Source: Bacilli bacterium
Lineage (GTDB): Bacteria; Bacillota_I; Bacilli_A; RF39; UBA660
DNA length: 64,000 nucleotides
Assembly (NCBI GenBank): GCA_017544525.1
Contig: JAFYEA010000025.1
Coordinates: 83,773 to 147,772, forward strand
Direction: 5' to 3'
Numbering within the stretch: position 1 is the first letter of the stretch; each line of letters begins with the position of its first letter. Under the pieces are notes generated by a model. It saw only the letters and a program-made list of their open reading frames with translations. It searched no databases and was not told where the DNA came from. Below, piece by piece: positions 17,571 to 26,405 of the stretch. The position numbers and the translations under genes are program-made.

Positions 17571-19841
17571 ATGAACAAAAAAGTATTATTGTTAATTCTT
17601 TTATCATGTTTATTATTTCTTCCAGGAAACGTTTATGCTGCTTATGATGCTATTATAAGTGGTAATTCAGTTAGAATAAGAAGTGGTGCTGGTACAGAAA
17701 ATTCAGCTTTATATACAGTTAATTCTGGTACTCCTATTTCTGTTGTAGATAAAACATTATACTCTGGTACAGGTTGTTCTAAAAAATGGTATAAAGTTAT
17801 TTATAAAAATAAAACAGGTTATGTATGTTCATCATATGTTAAATTTGTAGATAATAGTTATTCAGGAATGAATACATCTGATTGGACAGCTAGAGTTAAT
17901 GGAAATAATATTAACATCAGAAAAGGAGCTGGAACAAATTATGCTTCAGTTGGGACTTTATCTTTAGGAGTAAATGTTAAAATATTATCCACATCTTCCT
18001 CAAGTGATAGCAATTGTTCAACAAAAAAATGGTATAAAATTCAATATTACAATAATAAAACAGCATATATATGTTCAAAATATGTAACTAAAAAAGAAAG
18101 CATTACTGCTACTGATGAAGAATATGCTTCAACATTAAGGACAACTGGTTTCCCTGATTCATATATTCCATATTTAACATATTTACATAATAAACATCCA
18201 GAATGGACATTTATAGCAAAGAACACTAAAGTTGCTTTCTCTACTGCAGTAAGTAGTGAAGAAGGTAAAAACTATATGCAAACAACAAATGATAATTATA
18301 GAACTTCAAATAAGCCAGCAGAAGGATCATCATGGTTCTATGCTAATACTGGTGTAATAGCATTTTATATGGACCCAAGAAACTGGTTAACTGAAAGTAG
18401 AATATTCATGTTTGAAAAATTAGACTATACACAAGAATTTGATGATAAATATCCTCAAATGATTAAATCAATATTTGGAACTGGTAAATTATCAGCCGAT
18501 AAATATACTATTCCAATGTTTAATGCTGGAAAAACAAATAAAATAAGTCCAGTACATATAGCAAGTAGAATTAAACAAGAAGTAGGTGCTAATGGAAGTG
18601 CTTCAACAAGTGGCGGAGAATTTACTTGGAAAGGTAAAAAATATAGTGGATATTATAACTTCTTCAATATTGGTGCTTATGAAGTTACAATTGATGGAGT
18701 ACACTACTCTGCTGTAACTAGAGGTCTTGCTTATGCAGCTAAACTAGTTAGAAGTTCTGGTTCATTATGGGATAATATTGAAACAGCTATTACTGAAGGA
18801 AGTCAATTCCTTGCAAACGGATATATAAATAGTGGTCAAGGTACTTTATATTATCAAAAATTTAACGTTTCTCCTGATGCTCATTATTCAAGATATACTC
18901 ATCAATATATGACTAATATACAAGCTCCTGCTACTGAAGGAAATTCTGCATATAATTCATATAAGGCAGCTGGAATACTAAATGAACCATTCATATTTGA
19001 AATTCCAATTTATAGTTATATGCCACCAGTTACTTCATTACCTGCTTCAGGAGATATGAATAATAATTTATCTACTCTTGAAATAGTAGGATATTCAATT
19101 AGTCCTGACTTTGATGAAGATGTTATTACATATGAAACTTTTGTACCAAGTACAACGAATGAAGTAACTATTAATGCAACAGCTCAAAGTTCAAAAGCAA
19201 CAGTTACTGGAACAGGTACAATAACTTTAAATGATGAGGATACAGATGTAACAATAACAGTTAAATCTGAAACACAAGATGAAAAGAAATATACAGTTAC
19301 TATTAAAAAAGCTAATAATAATGATAACAACGATAATAATGGCAACAACAATACTGGTAATGACAACAACGGAAACACAAATACTAATAATGATAATACT
19401 GACCAACCAACAACTACAATAGATACGATATTAAATAATACAGCAATTAGTGCAAATAATGATATTATTACAAATGTTAAATACAACACTAGCGCTTCAA
19501 CAGTATTAAATAAAATAACAAGTGCAGGAGCAACAAGTGCTACAATAACTGATAGTAGTAACAATCAAATAACAAATAGTACTTATATTGGAACTGGCTA
19601 TAAATTAACAATTACTTTAAATAACGAAACAAAGACATATACATTTGTAATTAAAGGTGATACTTCTGGAGATGGTAAAATAAATTCTCTTGATTTATTG
19701 CAAATATTAAAACATATTAATGGTGATAAAAAATTAACATCTTCTTATCTAAAAGCAGCAGATACTTCATTAGATGGAAAAGTTAATACATTAGACTTAT
19801 TACAAGTGTTAAAACATATTAATGGTGATAAAAAACTTTAA
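17571..19841 (+). CDS. Secreted SH3/N-acetylglucosaminidase autolysin with C-terminal dockerin
   Basis: The 756-residue product has a signal peptide (residues 1-25). Two bacterial SH3 domains follow (about 27-90 and 105-165), each with an IRxGAGT opening, then a glucosaminidase-type catalytic domain (about 180-480) with HPEWTFIAKNT and the likely catalytic Glu in ASRIKQEVG. After it come a cadherin-like beta-sandwich domain (about 500-590), an Asn/Asp-rich linker, a second small beta domain, and a type I dockerin with two loops (GDTSGDGKINSLDLL and ADTSLDGKVNTLDLL). It should cleave cell-wall glycan and dock onto a cohesin. ATG 17571 has a GGAGGAAAG ribosome site and gives a normal signal peptide. 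The next gene encodes a cohesin-like protein. Confidence 0.9.
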   Translation: MNKKVLLLILLSCLLFLPGNVYAAYDAIISGNSVRIRSGAGTENSALYTVNSGTPISVVDKTLYSGTGCSKKWYKVIYKNKTGYVCSSYVKFVDNSYSGMNTSDWTARVNGNNINIRKGAGTNYASVGTLSLGVNVKILSTSSSSDSNCSTKKWYKIQYYNNKTAYICSKYVTKKESITATDEEYASTLRTTGFPDSYIPYLTYLHNKHPEWTFIAKNTKVAFSTAVSSEEGKNYMQTTNDNYRTSNKPAEGSSWFYANTGVIAFYMDPRNWLTESRIFMFEKLDYTQEFDDKYPQMIKSIFGTGKLSADKYTIPMFNAGKTNKISPVHIASRIKQEVGANGSASTSGGEFTWKGKKYSGYYNFFNIGAYEVTIDGVHYSAVTRGLAYAAKLVRSSGSLWDNIETAITEGSQFLANGYINSGQGTLYYQKFNVSPDAHYSRYTHQYMTNIQAPATEGNSAYNSYKAAGILNEPFIFEIPIYSYMPPVTSLPASGDMNNNLSTLEIVGYSISPDFDEDVITYETFVPSTTNEVTINATAQSSKATVTGTGTITLNDEDTDVTITVKSETQDEKKYTVTIKKANNNDNNDNNGNNNTGNDNNGNTNTNNDNTDQPTTTIDTILNNTAISANNDIITNVKYNTSASTVLNKITSAGATSATITDSSNNQITNSTYIGTGYKLTITLNNETKTYTFVIKGDTSGDGKINSLDLLQILKHINGDKKLTSSYLKAADTSLDGKVNTLDLLQVLKHINGDKKL

Positions 19842-19854
19842 TTAGGAGGCATGA

Positions 19855-21366
19855 ATGAAAAAATTTTATAAAATAATAAGCATAATTCTTTTAAGTATTA
19901 TGCTCTTCTTTATACACTTAAGTCCAATACTGGCAGCTTCTGCTACAATAAGTATATCTTCTTCAAGTAGCAAAGTAGTAGTGGGAAAAGAATTTAATGT
20001 AACAATTAAAATAAAATCTTCCTCCTATTTTGGTACATGGGAATTTACTCCAAGTTATGATAAATCAAAATTTAAAATGACTAGTGGTAAGACAAGCGTA
20101 ATAGGTTATGGAAAAGCAAAAGAAAAATCATTTAGTTATAGATTTAAAGCAATAGGCACTGGAACTGGCACTATAACTGTAAAAAGCGTCGCTGTAAGAG
20201 ATTATAGTTCAGAAAAAGAAATGAAGATTTCTAAAGGAAGTAAAACTATTACAGTTATTACTCAAGCCCAATTGGAAGCTTCTTATTCAAAGAATAATAA
20301 TCTAAAAAGTTTATCAATAGATGGAATAAAACTAAACCCATCATTTAATAAAAATACTACTACTTATAAAGTGAATGCTAATGCAAATACAACTAAAGTA
20401 AACATCAAAGGTAAAGTAGAAGATTCTAAATCAAGAGTATCTGGTTTAGGAAAACATAAAGTATCTGAAGGAGAAAATAAAATAAAAGTAACAGTAACTG
20501 CTCAAAATGGTAGTACTAAAACATATACAATCATAGTTAATGTTACTGATCCAAATCCAATAAAAGTAACAATTGATAATAAAAACTATACTGTTGTTAA
20601 AAGAGAAAGCAGTTTAGATATGCCAACAGGTTTTGAAAAAACAACTGTTTCAATTAACAACCAAAAAATACCAGGATTCTTTAATGAAACAACGAAATAT
20701 ACATTAGTTGGTCTTAAAGATGAAGAAGGAGATATAGAATTATTTAAATATGATTCTGAATCAAATACATATTCAAAATATATAAATTTTGATTTAGAGA
20801 AAATGCAAATGATTCCTTTATCAATAGATCAAGAATTTAATAAAAGTTTTAATAAAACAACAGTAATAATAGATGAAGTAGAAATTGAAGCATTAAGAAA
20901 GAATGATAGTGATTTTTATATTATACACGCTTTAGACTTCACCACTGGAAAAGATGACTATTATTTATATGATAGCATTACTAATACTATGGTTAGATAT
21001 TCAGAAGAAAAAGTAAAAGTCATAGATAATTCTTCTAAATTTTTAAAACAAATATCTAATTATAAAAAAATGATTTTACTACTAGGTATAGAAACTGTTA
21101 TAATAATATTTGTGCTTATTGGTATATTATTTTCAAAAATGAAGAAAAATAAAAAAAGAAGAAAATATATTCAAGAAAAGATGCTTGAAGAAAAAAAGAA
21201 AAAAGAAAAAGAATCAATAGAAGAAAAAAAAGAAGAACCTATTGAAGATAAGAAAAAAGAAAATAATGTAAAAAAGAAAAATACTAATACAAAAAATAAA
21301 AATGGTAAAAAGAAGAAAGAAGTGCTAAAAGATGACGAAAGTAAAGAAGAAAAAGAAAATATTTAG
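19855..21366 (+). CDS. Membrane-anchored cohesin-like surface protein
   Basis: The 503-residue protein has a signal peptide (residues 1-28), a cohesin-like beta domain (about 30-138, opening ATISISSSSSKVVVGKEFNV), a cadherin-like beta-sandwich (about 145-232) and an unassigned extracellular domain (about 235-395). A membrane helix (about 405-428) and a Lys/Glu-rich cytoplasmic tail to the end complete it. AGGAGG precedes ATG 19855. It lies 13 bases after the dockerin autolysin gene. The simplest reading is that it is the cell-surface receptor that holds the dockerin enzyme; the binding itself is inferred. The cohesin domain is divergent, so a generic Ig-like fold remains possible. Confidence 0.75.
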   Translation: MKKFYKIISIILLSIMLFFIHLSPILAASATISISSSSSKVVVGKEFNVTIKIKSSSYFGTWEFTPSYDKSKFKMTSGKTSVIGYGKAKEKSFSYRFKAIGTGTGTITVKSVAVRDYSSEKEMKISKGSKTITVITQAQLEASYSKNNNLKSLSIDGIKLNPSFNKNTTTYKVNANANTTKVNIKGKVEDSKSRVSGLGKHKVSEGENKIKVTVTAQNGSTKTYTIIVNVTDPNPIKVTIDNKNYTVVKRESSLDMPTGFEKTTVSINNQKIPGFFNETTKYTLVGLKDEEGDIELFKYDSESNTYSKYINFDLEKMQMIPLSIDQEFNKSFNKTTVIIDEVEIEALRKNDSDFYIIHALDFTTGKDDYYLYDSITNTMVRYSEEKVKVIDNSSKFLKQISNYKKMILLLGIETVIIIFVLIGILFSKMKKNKKRRKYIQEKMLEEKKKKEKESIEEKKEEPIEDKKKENNVKKKNTNTKNKNGKKKKEVLKDDESKEEKENI

Positions 21367-23248
21367 AACAGTAATGAGTTTATTATTTTCATTATTGTTA
21401 CTAGCAGGAGTATTTTTAGTAGGATATACAATGTATTTATATAAAGGGATAGATCTTGTATATAGAGTAATGGGATTTGCTATTTCAATCTATTTATTTC
21501 TATTTCTTTCATATTTACTACTTAGAAGTATAAAAAAGAAAGGAGTTATGTCTTTTCTTATTCCATTTATTCTGACATTAATAGTAATAGCTATTGAAGG
21601 CGCAGCATTTTATTATTTAACTAAAGTATATAAACAAATAGATGATTTAAGTAATACTAATACTAATATGAAATATACATCTCTTGTATCTTATAATAAA
21701 GAACTTAAATCAGAAAAAGATTTAGTTAATAAAAAAATAGGAATTGTTAATGATAAAACAGATATAGAAGGAAATGTTCTACCACTTGAAGTTATTGAAG
21801 AATTAGGTCTTAAAAAGAATAATACAATAGTAGAATATGATTCAACACTAGAACTATTATATGCAGTTAAAAATAACAAAGTGGATGCAGGATTCTTCAG
21901 TAGTAACTATGTAGATATGTTTTACTCTATTGAAGGATATGAAACAATAGAAGAAGATACTGTTGTTCTATATGAAAAATCAAAAGAATATGAAAATACT
22001 GAGGAAGATATAAAAAGTGAAGGAGCTTCACTTAATAAACCGTTTAGTATGTTATTAATAGGTGTTGACTCTTCTAAAGATGGTGTTACATCAGGATATA
22101 ATGCAGATGTATTATTACTAGTAACATTCAATCCTAAGACATTAAGAGCTACTCTTACATCAGTTCCAAGAGATATGTATTTAAAAACAGCATGTTCAAA
22201 TGGAGCATATAGAAGAATAAATACTACTACTTGGGGAAGCTCATCTTCATGTGCAGTTCAAACAATAGAAAGATTATTTGACGTAGATATTGATTATTAT
22301 GCAAAAGTAAACTTTAAAGGTGTTGTTAAACTAGTTAATGCAGTTGGTGGTATTGATGTAGATGTCCCTTATTCATTTTGTGAACAAAACAGTTCAAGAA
22401 AATGGGGTAAAAATACAGTATATGTTGATAAAGGACAACAACACTTAACTGGTGAACAAGCTCTAGCCCTAGCAAGGAATAGAAAAACAAATAAACATTG
22501 CCCTAAATTAAATGGTGGTAATAGAAGTGACTATACAAGAGGTAAAAACCAAATGAAAGTTATCTTAGGTATAGTTAAAGCAGGAACTAAAATAACAGAT
22601 CCTAATAAAGTAGTAAGTGTTCTTGATACAGTAAAATCTAATTTACAAACAAATATAAAATCAAAAGATTTATTATCACTTTATAATTTGGCTAAATCAA
22701 TAGTTGTATCAGATGGAACAAACTTAATAAATGTACAAAGAATGCAATTAAGTGGTTATGGTGTTTATGGCAAAGTATATGATCCATCATCAAAGAGCTA
22801 TCCAGCTGTTACTATTCCATATAATGGAAGTATTAATGATATTAAAAAAGAAATAAAAGCTAATTTAAAAAATTCAAAAATATCAGCAGTTAAAAAGACA
22901 TCATTTGATCTAAATAAAGAATATAAAGATACAGTAATTGGTCAAGGAAGTTATAGTCAAGCTAGAATCGCTACTCTTGCTAATGTATCTGGATATTCAG
23001 TATCTAAGATTAAGAACTATGCTTCATCAAATGGATTAAAACTAAAATTCATAGATAAAGCAACTGGTCAAACAGTTAATATAAGTGATTGGAGTGAATA
23101 TACATTTAGTTCTCAAAAAGAGCACAAAGACACTATATTAGAACAAGTAAGTACATTAACAATATATGTTAAAAAGAAAGTTGTTCAACAACAACAAACT
23201 GAAGAACCAACTAATCCTAGTGAGCCAACTGAACAAGGAGGACAATAA
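21332..23248 (+). CDS. LytR-CpsA-Psr family protein with an inserted solute-binding-like domain
   Basis: The 638-residue protein has a basic N terminus and three membrane helices (about 12-33, 42-62 and 70-92). Next is a periplasmic-binding-like segment (about 115-215, NKKIGIVNDKTDIEGN... VDAGFFSSNY). The LCP catalytic domain (about 230-430) has SMLLIGVDSSKDGVTSGYNADVLL-type sequence, SVPRDMYL and ARNRKT-type Arg residues. A PASTA-like module follows near 530-620, then a Gln/Pro-rich tail. LCP enzymes move lipid-linked teichoic acid or glycan to peptidoglycan. Its start overlaps the cohesin gene by 35 bases, so the two are coupled. Confidence 0.87.
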   Translation: MTKVKKKKKIFRTVMSLLFSLLLLAGVFLVGYTMYLYKGIDLVYRVMGFAISIYLFLFLSYLLLRSIKKKGVMSFLIPFILTLIVIAIEGAAFYYLTKVYKQIDDLSNTNTNMKYTSLVSYNKELKSEKDLVNKKIGIVNDKTDIEGNVLPLEVIEELGLKKNNTIVEYDSTLELLYAVKNNKVDAGFFSSNYVDMFYSIEGYETIEEDTVVLYEKSKEYENTEEDIKSEGASLNKPFSMLLIGVDSSKDGVTSGYNADVLLLVTFNPKTLRATLTSVPRDMYLKTACSNGAYRRINTTTWGSSSSCAVQTIERLFDVDIDYYAKVNFKGVVKLVNAVGGIDVDVPYSFCEQNSSRKWGKNTVYVDKGQQHLTGEQALALARNRKTNKHCPKLNGGNRSDYTRGKNQMKVILGIVKAGTKITDPNKVVSVLDTVKSNLQTNIKSKDLLSLYNLAKSIVVSDGTNLINVQRMQLSGYGVYGKVYDPSSKSYPAVTIPYNGSINDIKKEIKANLKNSKISAVKKTSFDLNKEYKDTVIGQGSYSQARIATLANVSGYSVSKIKNYASSNGLKLKFIDKATGQTVNISDWSEYTFSSQKEHKDTILEQVSTLTIYVKKKVVQQQQTEEPTNPSEPTEQGGQ

Positions 23249-23275
23249 AAAATCTGAAATTAATCAGATTTTTTT
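23247..23275. terminator. Bidirectional terminator between the LCP gene and the LtaS-linked gene
   Basis: Stem AAAAAATCTGA / TCAGATTTTTT with a short loop, with T runs on both strands. It serves the plus-strand LCP operon and the minus-strand operon ending at 23274. Confidence 0.85.
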
Positions 23276-23888
23276 ATTCACCTTTTACTATATATAACTT
23301 ATCATTTTCTTTTATTAAGGTAACTCTTAATTTACTTTGATATCCCATATCTTCTACATAAGTCCATGTTAATGTTACAACATATCCTTCATATTCAGTT
23401 TTACTATGAGTATATTTTGTTTCCTGTATATCTGTAACTTCTATACTTTTAACTTCAGGTAACTTTTGAGTTCTCTTACCATCCAAATTACTTTCAATAT
23501 TCTTATATAATGTATCGCCTAAATTCTCTTTAAAATTTTCTCTTAAATCTTTATGAATAAATTCAAGACCACCTATATCAGTACTAGTTAATTTATTATT
23601 AAGTGTATATACATCAATTACAAATAGTTTAGAGATTAATTTAGCATATTCACTATAATCTATAGGATTTGTATTTAAAACCTTCTCTAAAGCCTTAAAA
23701 TTGTCTTTATATACAGAATTATCATTCTTACTTAATGTATATCCATATAAATCTAAAGATATTAACTTCTTATCAGGTGCTTTATCCTGAAAAAAGTCAG
23801 TATATACTTTATATCCAGTAAAACCAAATAATAAAATACCCATTATTACAAATAAAACAATTATTAAAATATCACTTCTCTTATTCAT
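23274..23888 (-). CDS. Small membrane-anchored protein encoded with LtaS
   Basis: The 204-residue protein has one N-terminal membrane helix (residues 8-29) and an extracellular domain of about 170 residues ending in a beta-rich stretch (YEGYVVTLTWTYVEDMGYQSKLRVTL). I do not recognise a family. It overlaps the end of the LtaS gene by eight bases with a GGAG ribosome site inside that gene, so the two are translationally coupled. A role in lipoteichoic acid synthesis or in regulating LtaS is plausible but only inferred. Confidence 0.65.
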   Translation of the reverse strand: MNKRSDILIIVLFVIMGILLFGFTGYKVYTDFFQDKAPDKKLISLDLYGYTLSKNDNSVYKDNFKALEKVLNTNPIDYSEYAKLISKLFVIDVYTLNNKLTSTDIGGLEFIHKDLRENFKENLGDTLYKNIESNLDGKRTQKLPEVKSIEVTDIQETKYTHSKTEYEGYVVTLTWTYVEDMGYQSKLRVTLIKENDKLYIVKGE

Positions 23889-25902
23889 GACTACACTCTC
23901 CTATTCTACTTTCCTCTTCTCTAATTAAATCATGAGTTACAATTCCATTTGAAACATCAAGGACTTTATCGGCATATTCCCTAATTCTATCAATATAATC
24001 TCTATTAATGGGATCTTCAGTAAATGCTATGTATTCATCATTAGAATCACTATAATAAACTTTATCAGTTAATACATTTCCATTAGGAAATACTACAATA
24101 TTCTCTTTATCACTAAATATATCATGTCCTAAAGAATATTTCTCTTCAAAACCAAACATATTGGCAATCGTAGGTAATACATCATACATTCCCATAGTTT
24201 CTTCTATCTTTAGATTAAACTCTTTATCATTACTCCATATAATTAATGGAGTATTTTTTAATAATTCATATGTATAACTATAAACATTTACATAATTTTC
24301 GTCCTCTTTATCTATTATACCATTATTTATAGGATCATAATTATATAATCTATCAAATTCTTTTTTAGACTGTCTAGCTTCATGATCGCCATAAAATATA
24401 ATGATTGTATTATCTAATAAATTATCTTTCTTTAAATTTTCAATTAATTCACCAAATGCACTATCAGCATAATGAGATGATTTTATATAATTACCCATTG
24501 GAGTACCTTCTAAATAAGGTGCCTTTCCTTTCTGCTTCTTACCATTTTTATCTAAATACTCATAACTCATAGATACATCAAATTCACCATACTTATCAAC
24601 ATCATTAAAAGGTGAATGATTAGATAAAGTAATTATCGTACCAAAAAATGGAGATTTATTCTCTTTAATAGTTTTATATATTGGAATTAATTGATTAAAG
24701 AACTCTTTATCAGATAATCCAAGCCCAATATAATTTTCATCATCTTCATCTACAGGTATTATGAAATTATCTTTAGCATAAAAATCTTTATATCCTAAAT
24801 TCTTATGCATTATCTCTCTATTCCAATATTCCCTATTATTCGCATGAGCACTAAATGTATAATATCCTAATCCTTGAAAATAATAAGGCATACCATAGTA
24901 TTTTCTATCATAATAGTTTACAAATACAGTTCCACTAGAAGATGGCATTAATCCAGTTAATAAACTAAATTCAGTATCTGAAGAAGTACCTACACTTATC
25001 TGTGGATAAAATTTACTAAAATAAATACCTTCTTTTGCAAACTTATTAATATTAGGGATAACCTCTTTACCATTTATTTTTAAATCAACTAAGAAAGATT
25101 GTATACTCTCAGCATGTATAAATAATACATTCTTTCCTTTAAAAATATCAGTATATTCATTCCTTTCTTTCTTTTCTTCCCATTTACAAGCATAATAGTT
25201 TCTAAATTTTGCCGCTGCTTCATCATAACCAAATAAAGTATTTATACTAGGTCTTATACTTTGAAACATATCATTAATAGTATATACATATATACCATAC
25301 TTTTTAACAACACTTTCTCTATTCCATAGTTTAATAAATCTACTACCATCACTAGCAGATACAGTACATGTAAGAATAACAAACAAAACTCCTATTACCT
25401 TATATAAATTCTTAAATATTTTTTTACTATTATCAACATTTACTTTTTCATAATATTTAGTTTTATTTAATATAATATTAATTATTATAAATATTATTGG
25501 AAATATTAAATATAAAAACTGGTTAAAATGAAGCTTAGCAAATAAAGAATCATTTACTTGACCTACCATAGAAGCAGTAGATAATAAATTAACAGATAAA
25601 AAAGATTGATAAAAGCCATAATATATTTCATTTCCTATTGCTATACCACTAAAGAAAAATAACCATATTAAATAATAGGTATATCTAGTCTTAACTTTTA
25701 ATAAATAAGCAAATGATCCAACTATTAAAGCAATAAAGAAATCGCAAACTAATGCTTTAAATACTAATCTAGAGACTGTATTAACACGCAAAAAAAGTCC
25801 AATTAACATGGATAATACTATAAACAATATAAACAATCTATTATTCTTTATAAAATCTAAAATACTCTTGTATATTTTTTTTGTATTAAACTTCCCTTTC
25901 AT
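23881..25902 (-). CDS. ltaS: Lipoteichoic acid synthase-type sulfatase-fold enzyme
   Basis: The 673-residue protein has about five N-terminal membrane helices (to about residue 180) and a large extracellular sulfatase-fold domain. Metal and catalytic motifs are visible: Glu264 in HAESIQSF, the nucleophile Thr306 in SVGTSSDTEFSLLTG, and the Asp-His pair in FYGDHEARQ. LtaS takes glycerol phosphate from phosphatidylglycerol to polymerise lipoteichoic acid outside the cell. A near-consensus promoter precedes it. YqgS- or YfnI-type relatives have the same fold, so primase versus polymerase activity cannot be decided. Confidence 0.88.
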   Translation of the reverse strand: MKGKFNTKKIYKSILDFIKNNRLFILFIVLSMLIGLFLRVNTVSRLVFKALVCDFFIALIVGSFAYLLKVKTRYTYYLIWLFFFSGIAIGNEIYYGFYQSFLSVNLLSTASMVGQVNDSLFAKLHFNQFLYLIFPIIFIIINIILNKTKYYEKVNVDNSKKIFKNLYKVIGVLFVILTCTVSASDGSRFIKLWNRESVVKKYGIYVYTINDMFQSIRPSINTLFGYDEAAAKFRNYYACKWEEKKERNEYTDIFKGKNVLFIHAESIQSFLVDLKINGKEVIPNINKFAKEGIYFSKFYPQISVGTSSDTEFSLLTGLMPSSSGTVFVNYYDRKYYGMPYYFQGLGYYTFSAHANNREYWNREIMHKNLGYKDFYAKDNFIIPVDEDDENYIGLGLSDKEFFNQLIPIYKTIKENKSPFFGTIITLSNHSPFNDVDKYGEFDVSMSYEYLDKNGKKQKGKAPYLEGTPMGNYIKSSHYADSAFGELIENLKKDNLLDNTIIIFYGDHEARQSKKEFDRLYNYDPINNGIIDKEDENYVNVYSYTYELLKNTPLIIWSNDKEFNLKIEETMGMYDVLPTIANMFGFEEKYSLGHDIFSDKENIVVFPNGNVLTDKVYYSDSNDEYIAFTEDPINRDYIDRIREYADKVLDVSNGIVTHDLIREEESRIGECSHE

Positions 25903-25919
25903 TTCATTTCCTCACAACA

Positions 25920-25948
25920 ATTATATCATTATAACCTATCTTTTTCAA
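25920..25948 (-). promoter_or_regulatory. ltaS promoter
   Basis: Minus strand -35 TTGAAA (25943-25948), 17-base spacer, -10 TATAAT (25920-25925) with an upstream TG. A GAGGAAA ribosome site follows. Confidence 0.7.
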
Positions 25949-25951
25949 TTC

Positions 25952-25974
25952 AAAAAAAAAGAGTTAAAACTCTT
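25952..25974 (-). terminator. Terminator after the VirB2-like gene
   Basis: Minus strand stem AAGAGT / ACTCTT with a four-base loop and a run of nine T. It ends the pilus cluster just before the ltaS promoter. Confidence 0.82.
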
Positions 25975-25978
25975 AATT

Positions 25979-26350
25979 TTAAATATCTGTTGTTGCTATC
26001 TTACATGAAGAATTCCATGGGTTATTAATACATTTAGTACAAGCTGCTTGTCTATAAGTTTCATTACCTACTAAAGTCATTAATAATCCTACTAATGTTA
26101 CAACTAGGAATACAAGTACGGCAGCAATTGCTCTCTTTACAAGTTTGTTTTGTGCTTCTTTAATCTTGTTTTCATCTTTTTCACTAACAGCTTTAGCTAA
26201 ATCAATCATACCTACTACAATTAGAATTAGTGGGACAATAATTTTAATTCCCCAAATTACAATACCTACTATTCTAAATACAGGTCCCATTGCATTACAT
26301 AACTCATCACTTGATGAGAAAGCATCTAAAACATTAACTAAATCTAACAT
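25979..26350 (-). CDS. Small two-helix membrane protein, VirB2/TrbC-like
   Basis: The 123-residue protein has two hydrophobic helices (about 26-50 and 72-93) separated by a charged loop (AKAVSEKDENKIKEAQNKL), and a Cys-rich end with ACTKCINNPWNSSC. This layout resembles VirB2/TrbC-type pilins of type IV secretion systems, but no clear motif proves it. It has the best promoter in the cluster (perfect TTGACA) and its own terminator, as expected for an abundant structural subunit. It is the last gene of the Tad-like cluster. An alternative is an accessory inner-membrane subunit of the pilus. Confidence 0.6.
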   Translation of the reverse strand: MLDLVNVLDAFSSSDELCNAMGPVFRIVGIVIWGIKIIVPLILIVVGMIDLAKAVSEKDENKIKEAQNKLVKRAIAAVLVFLVVTLVGLLMTLVGNETYRQAACTKCINNPWNSSCKIATTDI

Positions 26351-26372
26351 ACTATCCCTCCATTAATTAAAA

Positions 26373-26401
26373 TTTTACAAGATTTTCCTATATTTGTCAA
26401 T
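26373..26401 (-). promoter_or_regulatory. Strong promoter of the VirB2-like gene
   Basis: Minus strand -35 TTGACA (26396-26401), 17-base spacer, -10 TAAAAT (26373-26378) preceded by TTG. It lies in the gap after the TadZ-like gene. Confidence 0.7.
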
Positions 26402-26405
26402 AATA

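Noticed and set aside
19184..19564. Long antisense frame opposite the autolysin linker
   Set aside because: It mirrors the Asn/Thr-rich linker on the other strand, has a low-complexity Leu/Val product, and no ribosome site.
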